64,000 nt of DNA, taken from NCBI RefSeq assembly GCF_000184745.1, contig NC_014931.1:3038001-3102000 (forward strand), written 5' to 3'. The notes beneath the pieces were generated by a model, which saw only the letters and a program-made list of their open reading frames with translations, made no database searches and was not told the origin of the DNA. Below are positions 31,623 through 43,102 of the stretch, in pieces (within the stretch, counting starts at the first letter, position 1; each line of letters begins with the position of its first letter). This DNA comes from Variovorax paradoxus EPS (GTDB lineage Bacteria; Pseudomonadota; Gammaproteobacteria; Burkholderiales; Burkholderiaceae_C). Made by a program: the position numbers and the translations under genes.

Positions 31623-31750
31623 GCCCGAAGTTTAGCCGCGCCTTACTTCTTGCAACATCCTCGGTGGGTGCTTTTGCAACGGTCCTGAAAAGCCCGGCCG
31701 GCCGGACGGCCCGGGCGCCTCGTTACAATCCGTCTTTTGGAGCTTCACCC

Positions 31751-33220
31751 ATGCGCCTTCTCGGCAAAGCGCTCACCTTCGACGACGTGTTGTTGGTGCC
31801 AGCGTTCTCCCAGGTCCTGCCCAAGGACACCTCCCTCGCCACCAAACTCTCCCGCAACATCACGCTGAACCTGCCGCTCGTCTCGGCGGCCATGGACACC
31901 GTGACAGAAGCCCGCCTCGCGATCGCCATCGCGCAGGAGGGCGGTATCGGGATCGTTCACAAGAACCTCACCGCGCAACAGCAGGCAGCCGAAGTGGCCC
32001 GCGTGAAGCGCTACGAATCGGGCGTGCTGCGCGACCCGGTGGTGATCACGCCGACGCACTCTGTGCGCCAGGTGATGGCGCTGTCTGACCAGCTCGGCAT
32101 CTCCGGCTTCCCGGTGGTGGACGCGGGCAAGGTGGTCGGCATCGTCACCGGCCGTGACCTGCGCTTCGAGAACCGCTACGACGTCCCCGTCAGCGAAATC
32201 ATGACGCAGCGCGACAAGCTCATCACCGTGCCCGACGGCACGACGCTGGCCGAAGCCAAGGCGCTGCTGAACAAGTACAAGCTCGAGCGCCTCCTGGTCA
32301 TCAACGGCGACTGGGAGCTCAAGGGCCTCATCACCGTCAAGGACATCACCAAGCAGACCAGCTTCCCGAATGCCGCACGAGATGCCAACGGCCGCCTGCG
32401 CGTGGGCGCCGCGGTAGGCGTGGGCGACGGCACCGAGGAGCGCGTCGAAGCGCTGGTGAAGGCCGGCGTCGATGCCATCGTGGTCGACACCGCGCACGGC
32501 CACAGCGCCGGCGTGATCGAGCGCGTGCGCTGGGTCAAACGCAACTATCCGCAGGTCGACGTGATCGGCGGCAACATCGCCACCGGCGACGCGGCGCGTG
32601 CGCTGGCCGATGTCGGCGCCGACGCGGTCAAGGTCGGCATCGGCCCGGGCTCCATCTGCACCACCCGCATCGTGGCCGGCGTGGGCGTGCCGCAGATCAT
32701 GGCGGTCGACAGCGTCGCCACCGCGCTGCAGGGCACGGGCATTCCGCTGATCTCCGACGGCGGCGTGCGCTACTCGGGCGACATCGCCAAGGCGATCGCC
32801 GCAGGCGCCAGCACCGTCATGATGGGCAGCATGTTCGCCGGCACCGAAGAGGCACCCGGCGAAATCGTGCTGTACCAGGGCCGCAGCTACAAGAGCTACC
32901 GCGGCATGGGCTCCATCGGCGCGATGCAGCAGGGCAGCGCCGACCGGTACTTCCAGGAATCGACCACCGGCAACCCCAACACCGACAAGCTCGTGCCCGA
33001 AGGCATCGAAGGCCGCGTGCCCTACAAGGGCTCGATCGTCTCGATCGTCTACCAGATGGCCGGCGGCGTGCGCGCCAGCATGGGCTACTGCGGCTGCGCG
33101 ACCATCGCGGACATGCAGAACAAGGCCGAGTTCGTGGAGATCACCACAGCCGGTATCCGTGAGAGCCACGTGCACGACGTGCAGATCACGAAGGAAGCGC
33201 CCAACTACCGCGCCGAATAA
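31751..33220 (+). CDS. guaB: Inosine-5'-monophosphate dehydrogenase
   Basis: A 489-residue enzyme that oxidises IMP to XMP with NAD+, the committed step of GMP synthesis. The barrel has the catalytic cysteine in '[11 protein letters not shown]' and '[10 protein letters not shown]'; two CBS domains that bind regulatory nucleotides are inserted at about residues 90-205. The ATG at 31751 gives the standard N-terminus '[15 protein letters not shown]'. guaA, the next step, lies 768 bp downstream, split from guaB by a toxin-antitoxin pair, which is unusual for a guaBA unit. Confidence 0.97.
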   Translation: MRLLGKALTFDDVLLVPAFSQVLPKDTSLATKLSRNITLNLPLVSAAMDTVTEARLAIAIAQEGGIGIVHKNLTAQQQAAEVARVKRYESGVLRDPVVITPTHSVRQVMALSDQLGISGFPVVDAGKVVGIVTGRDLRFENRYDVPVSEIMTQRDKLITVPDGTTLAEAKALLNKYKLERLLVINGDWELKGLITVKDITKQTSFPNAARDANGRLRVGAAVGVGDGTEERVEALVKAGVDAIVVDTAHGHSAGVIERVRWVKRNYPQVDVIGGNIATGDAARALADVGADAVKVGIGPGSICTTRIVAGVGVPQIMAVDSVATALQGTGIPLISDGGVRYSGDIAKAIAAGASTVMMGSMFAGTEEAPGEIVLYQGRSYKSYRGMGSIGAMQQGSADRYFQESTTGNPNTDKLVPEGIEGRVPYKGSIVSIVYQMAGGVRASMGYCGCATIADMQNKAEFVEITTAGIRESHVHDVQITKEAPNYRAE

Positions 33221-33226
33221 GCCTGT

Positions 33227-33299
33227 TCTGGCCAGACCTTGAAAGTCAGGCCAGACTCGGTTTAGAATTTGGGCCAGATTCAATTTTTCTGGCCCAAAT
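33227..33299 (+). promoter_or_regulatory. Promoter and operator array of the toxin-antitoxin operon
   Basis: A promoter TTGAAA-N18-TAGAAT (33239-33244, 33263-33268) is overlapped by copies of a CTGGCC-type element: a perfect 10-bp palindrome TCTGGCCAGA at 33227-33236, a variant TCAGGCCAGA at 33246-33255, and a perfect 12-bp inverted repeat ATTTGGGCCAGA / TCTGGCCCAAAT (33267-33278 and 33288-33299). The last arm runs into the antitoxin ATG. This is the layout expected for autorepression by the antitoxin or toxin-antitoxin complex. Confidence 0.8.
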
Positions 33300-33546
33300 G
33301 CAATCCATCGGCATCGCTGAAGCCAAGAACAACTTCTCTGCCCTCATCGACTTGGTCGAAAAGGGCGAGGAGGTTCGCATCACCCGCCACGGCAAGGAAG
33401 TCGTGCGCATGCTGCCGGTGCGTCGCAAGCCGGTCATCACCGACGAGCAGATCGCCCGCGAACTCGGCCAGATAGACGCGCTGCACGCCGCCATCCAGCC
33501 GGGTCTTTCATTGCGCGCATTGCTCGACGAAGGGCGCCAATCGTGA
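33298..33546 (+). CDS. Type II antitoxin (Phd/YefM-like, VapB)
   Basis: An 82-residue antitoxin. The N-terminal 50 residues have the Phd/YefM DNA-binding pattern ('[23 protein letters not shown]', '[16 protein letters not shown]'). The C-terminal part is the expected flexible toxin-binding region. There is no Shine-Dalgarno sequence before the ATG, which overlaps an operator arm; translation may be leader-poor or use a short leader of about 23 nt. It overlaps the toxin gene by 4 bp (GTGA). It binds and neutralises the PIN toxin and probably represses the operon. Confidence 0.88.
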   Translation: MQSIGIAEAKNNFSALIDLVEKGEEVRITRHGKEVVRMLPVRRKPVITDEQIARELGQIDALHAAIQPGLSLRALLDEGRQS

Positions 33547-33977
33547 CAGCCTTCGTCATGGACGCCTCCCTCACCGCCGCTTGGCTCCTGCCCGATCAGG
33601 CCAGCGAACACACCCGCAAGCTCTACGCCGCAATCCGCCGCGACGAAGTCGAGCCGCAGGCGCCCAACGCCTGGCAATGGGAGTGCGCCAACATCCTCGC
33701 GAACGGCGTGCGCAGCGGCCGCATTCCGACGTCTGCCGTCGAAGGGCTGTGGAGCGTGCTCGACGCCATCCGCCACCGCGTCGAACTGCACGAACTCGCG
33801 CCGGCCCAGCACAAGGCCGTGCTCGCGGTCGCCATCGACGCAGGCATCTCGATCTACGACGCGGGCTATCTCTGGCTTGCCAAGTCGCTCAATCTCCCGC
33901 TCGCCACCTTCGACGAGCAACTCATCCAGGCAGCGCCCCATGCGGGCGTGAAGCTGTTCGACATTTCAACGCTCTGA
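33543..33977 (+). CDS. Type II toxin, PIN-domain ribonuclease (VapC-like)
   Basis: A 144-residue PIN-domain protein. The acidic metal-binding residues of the active site are present: Asp7 (VMDAS), a Glu in 'WQWECANIL', an Asp in 'ISIYDAGYL' and an Asp in 'ATFDEQL'. VapC toxins cut specific RNAs (tRNA or rRNA) and arrest growth when the antitoxin is lost. GTG start overlaps the antitoxin stop, so the two are translationally coupled. The pair sits between guaB and guaA; its stop is 11 bp before the guaA start, so guaA may be read partly through this unit. Confidence 0.9.
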   Translation: MTAFVMDASLTAAWLLPDQASEHTRKLYAAIRRDEVEPQAPNAWQWECANILANGVRSGRIPTSAVEGLWSVLDAIRHRVELHELAPAQHKAVLAVAIDAGISIYDAGYLWLAKSLNLPLATFDEQLIQAAPHAGVKLFDISTL

Positions 33978-33988
33978 GTCCTCTCGCC

Positions 33989-35605
33989 ATGCAACACGAC
34001 AAGATCCTCATCCTCGACTTCGGCTCGCAAGTTACCCAACTCATCGCACGCCGCGTGCGCGAGGCGCATGTGCTGAGCGAAGTGCATCCCTGCGACGTTA
34101 CCGACGAATGGGTGCGCGAATACGCGGCCGACGGCCACCTGAAAGGCGTGATCCTGTCGGGCAGCCACGCCAGCGTCTATGAAGAGACCACCGACAAGTG
34201 CCCGCAAGCCGTGTTCGACCTTGGCATTCCGGTGCTCGGCATCTGCTACGGCATGCAGACGATGGCCCACCAATTGGGCGGCAAGGTCGAAGGCGGCCAC
34301 AAGCGCGAGTTCGGTTTCGCGGCCGTGCGCGCGCATGGCCACACCGCGCTGCTGAAGGACATCTCGGACTTCACCACGCCCGAAGGCCACGGCATGCTCA
34401 ACGTGTGGATGAGCCACGGCGACAAGGTCACCGAACTGCCGCCTGGCTTCAAGCTCATGGCCAGCACCGACAGCTGCCCGATCGCCGGCATGGCCGACGA
34501 GGCGCGCCGCTACTACGCGCTGCAGTTCCATCCCGAAGTCACGCACACGGTGCAGGGCAAGGCGATCATCGAGCGCTTCGTGCTCGGCATCTGCGAGGCC
34601 AGGCCCGATTGGGTCATGCGCGACCACATCGCCGAAGCTGTCGCGAAGATCCGCGAGCAGGTGGGCGACGAAGAAGTCATCCTCGGCCTCTCGGGCGGCG
34701 TCGATTCGAGCGTGGCTGCCGCGCTCATCCACCGCGCCATCGGCGACCAACTGACCTGCGTGTTCGTCGACCACGGCCTCTTGCGCCTGAACGAAGGCGA
34801 CATGGTCATGGAGATGTTCGAAGGCAAGCTGCACGCGAAGGTCATTCGCGTCGATGCCAGTGACCTGTTTCTCGGCAAGCTCGCCGGCGTGAGCGACCCC
34901 GAAGCCAAGCGCAAGATCATCGGCGGCGAGTTCGTCACCGTGTTCAAGCAGGAGGCCGCGAAGCTCAAGGCCGGCGACGGCGGGCACAAGGGCGCGACCT
35001 TCCTGGCGCAGGGCACGATCTATCCGGACGTCATCGAATCGGGCGGCGCAAAGAGCAAGAAGGCCGTCACCATCAAGAGCCACCACAACGTGGGTGGCCT
35101 GCCAGAGCAACTGGGCCTGAAGCTGCTCGAACCGCTGCGTGATTTGTTCAAGGACGAAGTGCGCGAACTCGGCGTGGCGCTCGGCCTGCCGCCCGAGATG
35201 GTCTACCGCCATCCGTTCCCCGGCCCGGGCCTGGGCGTACGCATCCTGGGCGAAGTGAAGAAGGAATACGCCGACCTGCTGCGCCGCGCCGACGCGATCT
35301 TCATCGAGGAGCTGCGCAACTTCAAGGACGAATCCGGCAAGACCTGGTACGACCTCACGAGCCAGGCCTTCACCGTGTTCCTGCCCGTCAAGAGCGTGGG
35401 CGTGATGGGCGACGGCCGCACCTACGACTACGTCGTCGCACTGCGCGCCGTGCAGACCAGCGACTTCATGACGGCCGATTGGGCGGAGCTGCCGTACGCG
35501 CTGCTCAAGAAGGTGTCGGGGCGGATCATCAACGAGGTGCGCGGGATCAACCGGGTGACCTACGACGTGTCGAGCAAGCCGCCGGCGACGATCGAGTGGG
35601 AGTGA
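33989..35605 (+). CDS. guaA: GMP synthase (glutamine-hydrolysing)
   Basis: A 538-residue two-domain enzyme converting XMP to GMP. The glutamine amidotransferase domain has the nucleophile Cys86 in 'GICYGMQ' and His/Glu in 'QFHPEVTHT'. The synthetase domain has the PP-loop SGGVDSS (about 235), and the C-terminal dimerisation domain ends '...PPATIEWE', intact. Compared with E. coli GuaA it has a short insertion rich in Gly/Lys (about 335, '[10 protein letters not shown]'). Behind its stop lies a scar of integrated DNA, consistent with guaA 3' ends being used as island attachment sites. Confidence 0.97.
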   Translation: MQHDKILILDFGSQVTQLIARRVREAHVLSEVHPCDVTDEWVREYAADGHLKGVILSGSHASVYEETTDKCPQAVFDLGIPVLGICYGMQTMAHQLGGKVEGGHKREFGFAAVRAHGHTALLKDISDFTTPEGHGMLNVWMSHGDKVTELPPGFKLMASTDSCPIAGMADEARRYYALQFHPEVTHTVQGKAIIERFVLGICEARPDWVMRDHIAEAVAKIREQVGDEEVILGLSGGVDSSVAAALIHRAIGDQLTCVFVDHGLLRLNEGDMVMEMFEGKLHAKVIRVDASDLFLGKLAGVSDPEAKRKIIGGEFVTVFKQEAAKLKAGDGGHKGATFLAQGTIYPDVIESGGAKSKKAVTIKSHHNVGGLPEQLGLKLLEPLRDLFKDEVRELGVALGLPPEMVYRHPFPGPGLGVRILGEVKKEYADLLRRADAIFIEELRNFKDESGKTWYDLTSQAFTVFLPVKSVGVMGDGRTYDYVVALRAVQTSDFMTADWAELPYALLKKVSGRIINEVRGINRVTYDVSSKPPATIEWE

Positions 35606-35684
35606 TCCAGGGTTGTGTCACAGGGCTCCACTGAGCATCCGGTTGGCCGAAAAAATCGAGTGCCGACAAGGGTAGTTGTTCCCT

Positions 35685-35766
35685 GTCGTATCGCATGCCG
35701 TCGCGGTCGCTCACCTTGTAGGGCTTGTCCTTGGGCTTTAGGGCCCCCCAGCGTTTTGTCGGGGAG
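35685..35766 (-). pseudogene. Remnant of tyrosine-integrase N-terminus (arm DNA-binding domain)
   Basis: The minus strand reads LPDKTL, then after a +1 shift in a run of six G, ALKPKDKPYKVSDRDGM. This is the typical opening of DUF4102/arm-type DNA-binding domains of phage and island integrases. Nothing of the catalytic domain remains. The position directly behind guaA, facing it, is where an integrase of a guaA-inserted island would lie. Confidence 0.55.
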
Positions 35767-35904
35767 ACCAGGCAAAGCGGGCTCCAGGTTGGATTCGATG
35801 TTGATACCGCCAACCTGCTTGACGGTATAGCGAGCCGCGATTTTTCGCGACCCCAAACCATACCGTCACCCACCGACAACAAGCCCAAGATCCAGAGATC
35901 GATC

Positions 35905-36195
35905 GAGGCATTCCAATCTGACTGGAGCGAGGACTGGGCGGTGATCGCCGGCGAGCGCACCAAGCTGCAGGTCGCGCATCTCAAGCTCAGCCATAGCCGA
36001 GCATTCAGCGTCCGTGCCTACCTATTGCAGACCCACAAGATGCTGTTCGACAGCGCACAACCATATCTTCCGCATGCTGGGCGGCGTGCCCAAGCGTGGG
36101 ATCCACGACAACATGAAGACGGCCGTGGACAAGGTTCGCGCCGGCAAGGATCGGGACGTCAACGTCGATTCAGTGCGATGGTGAGCAGCTTGTCG
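35905..36195 (+). pseudogene. Frameshifted fragment of IS21-family transposase IstA
   Basis: Translation gives EAFQSDWSEDWAVIAGERTK followed by QVAHLKLSHSRAF and LLQTHKMLFD, a hallmark region of IstA around the first catalytic aspartate. One extra base at about 36052 then shifts the frame; HNHIFRMLGGVPKRGIHDNMK continues in the next frame, and a compensating change near 36167 restores 'RFSAMVS'. Both ends of the gene, IstB and the IS ends are missing. It is dead. Confidence 0.8.
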
Positions 36196-36263
36196 AGTTC
36201 GCGGCGAAAGCGCGATTCGGCGGTGGCGTCGGGGGAACCGATCAAATTCACGGTGTGGCTCAT
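36159..36263 (-). pseudogene. Truncated 5' end of an unknown gene
   Basis: A minus-strand frame starts with ATG at 36263 and reads MSHTVNLIGSPDATAESRFR plus about 7 more natural-looking residues, then enters the IS21 fragment and stops after 34 codons. It follows gmd in the same direction, 39 bp after the gmd stop, so it may be the stump of the next gene of the polysaccharide operon cut off by the mobile DNA. I do not recognise the family. Confidence 0.35.
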
Positions 36264-36302
36264 GCGCGGAAGGCTACGTGACGGCCGTGAACCTTGGCGC
36301 TG

Positions 36303-38877
<2,575 letters not shown>

Positions 38878-38969
38878 GTTGACCAGCCTTTTTCGGAGTT
38901 GGTGAAGAAGAAGGAGCGGTTCGAAGCGGAAAGCTCGAAGCAAACCTGTGGGCGCCGGGGTGCCGCGCG

Positions 38970-39662
38970 CTACCGGGGCGACGCCAGGGCGGTTTCGGCG
39001 GCGGGCGGCATGCGTTCGAGCGGCAGGGTCACGCTCACCCGCAAGCCGCGTGGCGACAGGTTCGCGATGCTGATGCCGGCGCCAATGGCTTCGGCGCGCG
39101 CGCGCATGTTGCGCAGCCCCCCGGCCTTGGGGCGCGCCGCGCCGGGTTCGTGCCGGCCGGAGCCGGGCAGCCCGCGGCCGTCGTCTCGCACCTCCAGCGC
39201 GAGCATGCCGTCTGCGCCATCTGTGCCGTCCCTGGCGAGCCGCACGTGCACATGGCGGGCGCCGGAGTGGCGCAGCGCATTGGCAAGCGCCTCCTGCACG
39301 ATCTTGCAGAGTTCGTGATTCGTGCGGCAGTCGTCGTCTCTTGCCGCGGACGGGAGGTCGGACACCTGCCACTGGAACGCGATGCCGCTGCGCCTGAAGG
39401 CCGGCTCGAAGCGGTAGCGAAGGTTGCCCAGCATTTCGCCGAGCGACATGCATTCGGCGCTGAGCCCGTCCACGGTCATCTGCAACTCGAGCAGGCATTC
39501 CTGCAGGCCGTGCGCGATCTGCCTGTTCGCATGGCCGTGCGGAGGAAGGCTGGCCAGCAGCATCATCAGGCGCGAGGCAACGCCGTCGTGCAGGTCGTTG
39601 GCGATCCTCTGTCGCTCGGCCAGCGTGGCCGAGAGGACCGGGTCATATGCTTCGGATGGCAT
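38970..39662 (-). CDS. Cytoplasmic sensor histidine kinase (HisKA_3/NarL-partner type)
   Basis: A 230-residue kinase with no membrane segment and no recognisable sensor domain. The phosphorylated histidine is His25 in 'ERQRIANDLHDGVASR', the HisKA_3 pattern that pairs with LuxR-type regulators. The ATPase domain has an N-box 'EALANALRHSG', 'VRDDGRGLPGSG' and 'GGLRNMRARAEAIGA'. It lies between the LuxR-type regulator (51-bp gap upstream) and manC (92-bp gap downstream), so it likely phosphorylates that regulator and controls the polysaccharide genes. The signal must come through a partner or the cytoplasm. Confidence 0.88.
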   Translation of the reverse strand: MPSEAYDPVLSATLAERQRIANDLHDGVASRLMMLLASLPPHGHANRQIAHGLQECLLELQMTVDGLSAECMSLGEMLGNLRYRFEPAFRRSGIAFQWQVSDLPSAARDDDCRTNHELCKIVQEALANALRHSGARHVHVRLARDGTDGADGMLALEVRDDGRGLPGSGRHEPGAARPKAGGLRNMRARAEAIGAGISIANLSPRGLRVSVTLPLERMPPAAETALASPR

Positions 39663-39713
39663 GAGGAAACTCCCGTTTCGGATCGGAGGGTGCGGCGCGC
39701 CAGGTCCCGCCGC

Positions 39714-40532
39714 TCAGATGAGGCCGGTGTGAACGGCGAAGTTCACGGCCTGCGCGCGCGAATGCACATGCAGCTTCTTGTAGATGCTCTTGATGTGCAC
39801 GTTGACCGTCTGCCAAGTGATGCCTAGCCGCTCGCCGATTTCGGCCGACACGTAGCCGCAGGCCACGAAGCGCAGGATCTCGCTCTCGCGCGGCGTCAGC
39901 GTCGCGTCGCGCCCGGGCTGTCGAGGCGGCGGCGCGTGGCCGGCGGGATCACCCTGGTGCGCGTGACGATGGTTGTTGTTGAGCCGGTGCAGCAGCCGCC
40001 GCGCAAGCCGGGGCGTGATGGCGGCGCCGCCGTTCACCACATGCAGCACCGCCTCGGCAAAACTCTGGAGCCACGCGTTCTTGAGCAGGTAGCCCGTGGC
40101 GCCGAGTTCGAAGGCGCGCAGCACGTGCGAATCGTCCTCGAGCGCCGAGATCACGATGATCTCGCCGTTGCTCTGGTGGCTGCGCGCTTCGCTGATCAGC
40201 TCGAACCCCATGCCGTCGCTCAGCCGCAGGTCGACCATCAGCACGTCGAACTCGTGCCGGGCCAGCAGCTTGCGCCCCTCGCGGATGCTGTCGGCCTGGC
40301 CTTCGAGCTGGATGCGCATGTCCGACAGCAGTTCCTGGGCGATCACCCGGCGCACGAACTCGTCGTCGTCGATCAGCAACACCCGCACCGGTGCGGTTTC
40401 CTGGCCGGTGAGGAAATCCGGCCATGGCATCGCCGTCGGCACGCAGACGCCTGCGGCGTACCCCGAGCGGCGATCGGCCATCGCGACAGGAGGTTTCTCA
40501 CTGGAAATTGGAATCGAACTGTTATCAAACAT
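39714..40532 (-). CDS. LuxR/NarL-family response regulator
   Basis: A 272-residue regulator. A roughly 45-residue N-terminal extension precedes the receiver domain (about 48-165), whose phosphoacceptor is Asp101 in 'LMVDLRLSDG' with Asp55-57 and the Lys in 'YLLKNAW'. A His/Pro-rich linker follows, then the LuxR helix-turn-helix (about 208-262, 'LTPRESEILRFVACGYVSAEI'). The start at 40532 is likely; a TTG at 40562 is also in frame. It heads a kinase-manC-gmd unit and is a candidate local regulator of exopolysaccharide synthesis. Confidence 0.88.
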   Translation of the reverse strand: MFDNSSIPISSEKPPVAMADRRSGYAAGVCVPTAMPWPDFLTGQETAPVRVLLIDDDEFVRRVIAQELLSDMRIQLEGQADSIREGRKLLARHEFDVLMVDLRLSDGMGFELISEARSHQSNGEIIVISALEDDSHVLRAFELGATGYLLKNAWLQSFAEAVLHVVNGGAAITPRLARRLLHRLNNNHRHAHQGDPAGHAPPPRQPGRDATLTPRESEILRFVACGYVSAEIGERLGITWQTVNVHIKSIYKKLHVHSRAQAVNFAVHTGLI

Positions 40533-40710
40533 TGTCAATGCCCCAGGTTGGTGAGTTGGCAAACGATTGTTTTAGCAACAAAAAGATAACAAGGCACCTC
40601 TTTTTGGCTGGGAATGGCGCTTTGGTTCACTCGCACTTTGGCGTACACCGTCTGGCGTGGAACCAAGTCGGTGCACGCGGTTCTGGTTTTTTCGGAGGCG
40701 GTGCGGGCGG

Positions 40711-41772
40711 TCATGCGGCCGCCAGTCTTTTTGCGGTGAGCTCGGGAGACGGGTCGTCGAAGCCGCGCGGGTTCGCGAGCTGCCAGCGCCAGCAGTCCGC
40801 GCACATCTGGTCCAGGTTGCGGCGCGCGCGCCAGCCGAGCCGGTCACGGGCATGCTGCACGTCCGCCCAGTAGGCGGCGGCATCGCCGGGACGGCGTGGC
40901 CCGATGTGCACCGGGATCTCCCGGCCCGCGGCTCGTTCGAACGCGGCGATCACCTCCAGCACCGACGCGCCGCGGCCCGTGCCCAGGTTGACCGTGAGGA
41001 GCCCCCGGTGCGTGGCCGCATACCGCAGCGCTGCCAGGTGGCCCTCGGCCACGTCCATCACGTGCACGTAGTCGCGCACGCCGGTGCCGTCGGGTGTCTC
41101 GTAGTCGTTGCCGTGCACCACCACATGCCCGCGCCCGCCCACCGCGACCTGCGCGACGTACGGCAGCAGGTTGTCGGGCGGACCGTGCGGGTGCTCGCCC
41201 AGGAGGCCGCTCTCGTGCGCGCCGATGGGGTTGAAGAAGCGCAGGCATGCGATGCCCCAGCGCTGGTCGGCCCGGGTGAGGTCCGCGGCCATGCGCTCGA
41301 CCATCTCCTTGGTGCGCCCATAAGGATTGACGGCCGCATACGTCGCGCTCTCCCGGATGGGCGAGTGCTGGTTGTCGCCGTAGACGGTGGCCGAGGACGA
41401 GAAGATCAGCGTGCGCACCCCCGCCCGTTCCATGGCGCGGATCAGCGCGAGGCTGCCCGCCACGTTCACGTCGTAGTAGCCGATCGAATCGCTCACCGAC
41501 TGGCCGACCGCCTTCAGCCCCGCGAGATGCATCACCGCGTCGAACCCATGCTCGGCGAATGCGCGGTCCAGCGCCACCGGATCGCGCACATCTCCGCGCA
41601 CCAGCGGCGGCTCCACGCCGGTGATGTTCGCCACGCGCTGCAGCGAGCGCGGGTCGCTGTTGACCAGCGTGTCCAGCACCACCGGGCGCAAGCCGGCCTC
41701 GATCAGCGTCACGCAGACGTGGCTGCCGATGAAGCCAGCGCCGCCGGTCACCAGGATCTTGGGGTGGCTCAT
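40711..41772 (-). CDS. galE: UDP-glucose 4-epimerase
   Basis: A 353-residue extended SDR that interconverts UDP-glucose and UDP-galactose. It has 'TGGAGFIGSHVCV', the catalytic Ser in 'FSSSATVYGD' and the YxxxK in 'NPYGRTKEM', plus 'NLGTGRGASVLEV'. Length is typical. Its start overlaps the stop of the upstream glycosyltransferase gene (ATGA). It is the last gene of the main polysaccharide operon; the next gene on the strand is 178 bp further on. Confidence 0.93.
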   Translation of the reverse strand: MSHPKILVTGGAGFIGSHVCVTLIEAGLRPVVLDTLVNSDPRSLQRVANITGVEPPLVRGDVRDPVALDRAFAEHGFDAVMHLAGLKAVGQSVSDSIGYYDVNVAGSLALIRAMERAGVRTLIFSSSATVYGDNQHSPIRESATYAAVNPYGRTKEMVERMAADLTRADQRWGIACLRFFNPIGAHESGLLGEHPHGPPDNLLPYVAQVAVGGRGHVVVHGNDYETPDGTGVRDYVHVMDVAEGHLAALRYAATHRGLLTVNLGTGRGASVLEVIAAFERAAGREIPVHIGPRRPGDAAAYWADVQHARDRLGWRARRNLDQMCADCWRWQLANPRGFDDPSPELTAKRLAAA

Positions 41773-43064
41773 CCCTTGGCTCCCAGCGAAGAAGGGGTGA
41801 CGGCCACGGCTTCGGTGCCGGCCACGCAGCGAAACATCTCTTGCTCGAAGCGCGACAGGATCGCGTGCTGGTCGAGTTCCGATTCGGCGAACGCCCGGCC
41901 CGCCGCGCCCAGCGCCTCGCGCACCGAGGGCGAGAGCGCGAGCTGCTCGATGGCATCGGCCAGCACGGCCGCATCGCCCGGCGCCACCACGATGCCGCGG
42001 TCGGCCATCACGCGGCTGAGCTCGGTGCCGCGGTTCGCGGTGACGATCACCGCCTTGCCGCTCGCCAGCATGCCGGCAAGCTTGGAAGGCATGACGAGGT
42101 CCGCGGCATCAGCGCGCTGCGGCAGCACATGGATGTCGGCCGTGCCCAGCAGCTCGTTGAGCCGCTCGGCCGGCTGCAGGTCAAGGAAGTGCACGTTGCG
42201 AAGGCGGATGCAGGCGGACATCAGCGGGCCGCGGCTCGGCCCGTTGCCGCAGATCACGAAATGGATGCTGCGCGCATGCGCCAGTTGCTGCGCGGCTTCG
42301 CCCAGCAGTTCGATGCCCTGCTTGGAGCCGAGGCTGCCCGCATAGAGCACGACCACCGCGTCGGCTGGAATGCCCAACTCGGCCCTGTAGCCGCGAACCG
42401 CGGTGCTTTCCGGACTTTCCGCGGATGCGGCACCCGGGCGGATCGCCGACACATCCACCCAGTTCGGAAACAGCACCAGCCGGGCTTCCTCGATGCCCTT
42501 GCCCCGGGCCTTCTCGACCATGGCGCCCGAGATGGTGGAGACGCGGTTGAACCGGGTGAGCAGCCAGCGCTCGAGCGACAGCGCAAAGCGCCGTACGCCG
42601 GCGCCGCGCACCCAGCCCAGGCCGAAGGCCGCATCGACCTCGTAGTCCTGGATGTGCAGCCACGACTTGATGCCCAGCAGCTTCGAGAAGAACAGCACCG
42701 CGGGCGCGCAGAACAGCGGCGGCTCCACCACGAAGACGAGGTCGGGCTTCCAGCGTGCCTGCGCCAGCAAGAGCGGCATGCTCGACAGCATGAAGGAGAA
42801 CAGGTGCGCCATGCGCCCCAGCGTGCGCGGCCGCGCGGGCACCCAGGTCGGCGCGCGCCACACGGTGATGCCGTTGATGTCGCTCTTGCGGTAGGCCCAG
42901 GACGAGTGCCCCTCGAACACCTTCCATTGCGGAAAGGAGGGCGGCGCCGCGATCACGCGCACCTCGTGGCCCTGGCCCGCGAGCCATTCGGCCATCTCTC
43001 CGGAGTACTTGCCGATGCCCGCGAGCTCTGGCATGAAATTCATCGAATACAGCAGGATTTTCAC
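41769..43064 (-). CDS. WcaI-like group 1 glycosyltransferase
   Basis: A 431-residue GT-B glycosyltransferase with the 'YSMNFMPELAGIGKYSGEMAEWLAGQGHEV' opening of the WcaI family (colanic-acid fucosyltransferase in E. coli) and a C-terminal GT4 domain ('LYAGSLGSKQGIELL', 'SKLAGMLASGKAVI'). Given the GDP-fucose genes around it, it may add fucose, but the donor cannot be read from sequence. It overlaps galE by 4 bp and follows the flippase gene by 38 bp. Confidence 0.88.
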   Translation of the reverse strand: MKILLYSMNFMPELAGIGKYSGEMAEWLAGQGHEVRVIAAPPSFPQWKVFEGHSSWAYRKSDINGITVWRAPTWVPARPRTLGRMAHLFSFMLSSMPLLLAQARWKPDLVFVVEPPLFCAPAVLFFSKLLGIKSWLHIQDYEVDAAFGLGWVRGAGVRRFALSLERWLLTRFNRVSTISGAMVEKARGKGIEEARLVLFPNWVDVSAIRPGAASAESPESTAVRGYRAELGIPADAVVVLYAGSLGSKQGIELLGEAAQQLAHARSIHFVICGNGPSRGPLMSACIRLRNVHFLDLQPAERLNELLGTADIHVLPQRADAADLVMPSKLAGMLASGKAVIVTANRGTELSRVMADRGIVVAPGDAAVLADAIEQLALSPSVREALGAAGRAFAESELDQHAILSRFEQEMFRCVAGTEAVAVTPSSLGAKG

Positions 43065-43102
43065 GGGCGCCTTTCAATGGTCTTTGTGGTTCTTGGCGGT
43101 TT

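Larger units (their letters stand above)
35606..36302. other. Mobile-element scar between guaA and the polysaccharide block
   Basis: About 700 bp without an intact gene. It contains a decayed tyrosine-integrase N-terminus (35685-35766, minus), a frameshifted IS21 IstA fragment (35905-36195, plus) and the truncated beginning of a gene (36159-36263, minus). I find no repeat of the guaA 3' end and no terminator here. Confidence 0.75.

Noticed and set aside
31685..31719. GC-rich palindromic stretch before guaB as a riboswitch
   Set aside because: It precedes the likely -10 box and shows no known aptamer pattern; simple GC-rich self-complementarity explains it.
40563..40710. Terminator or strong promoter in the gap between galE and the response regulator
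   Set aside because: No hairpin with a T run and no convincing -35/-10 pair could be placed on the minus strand.
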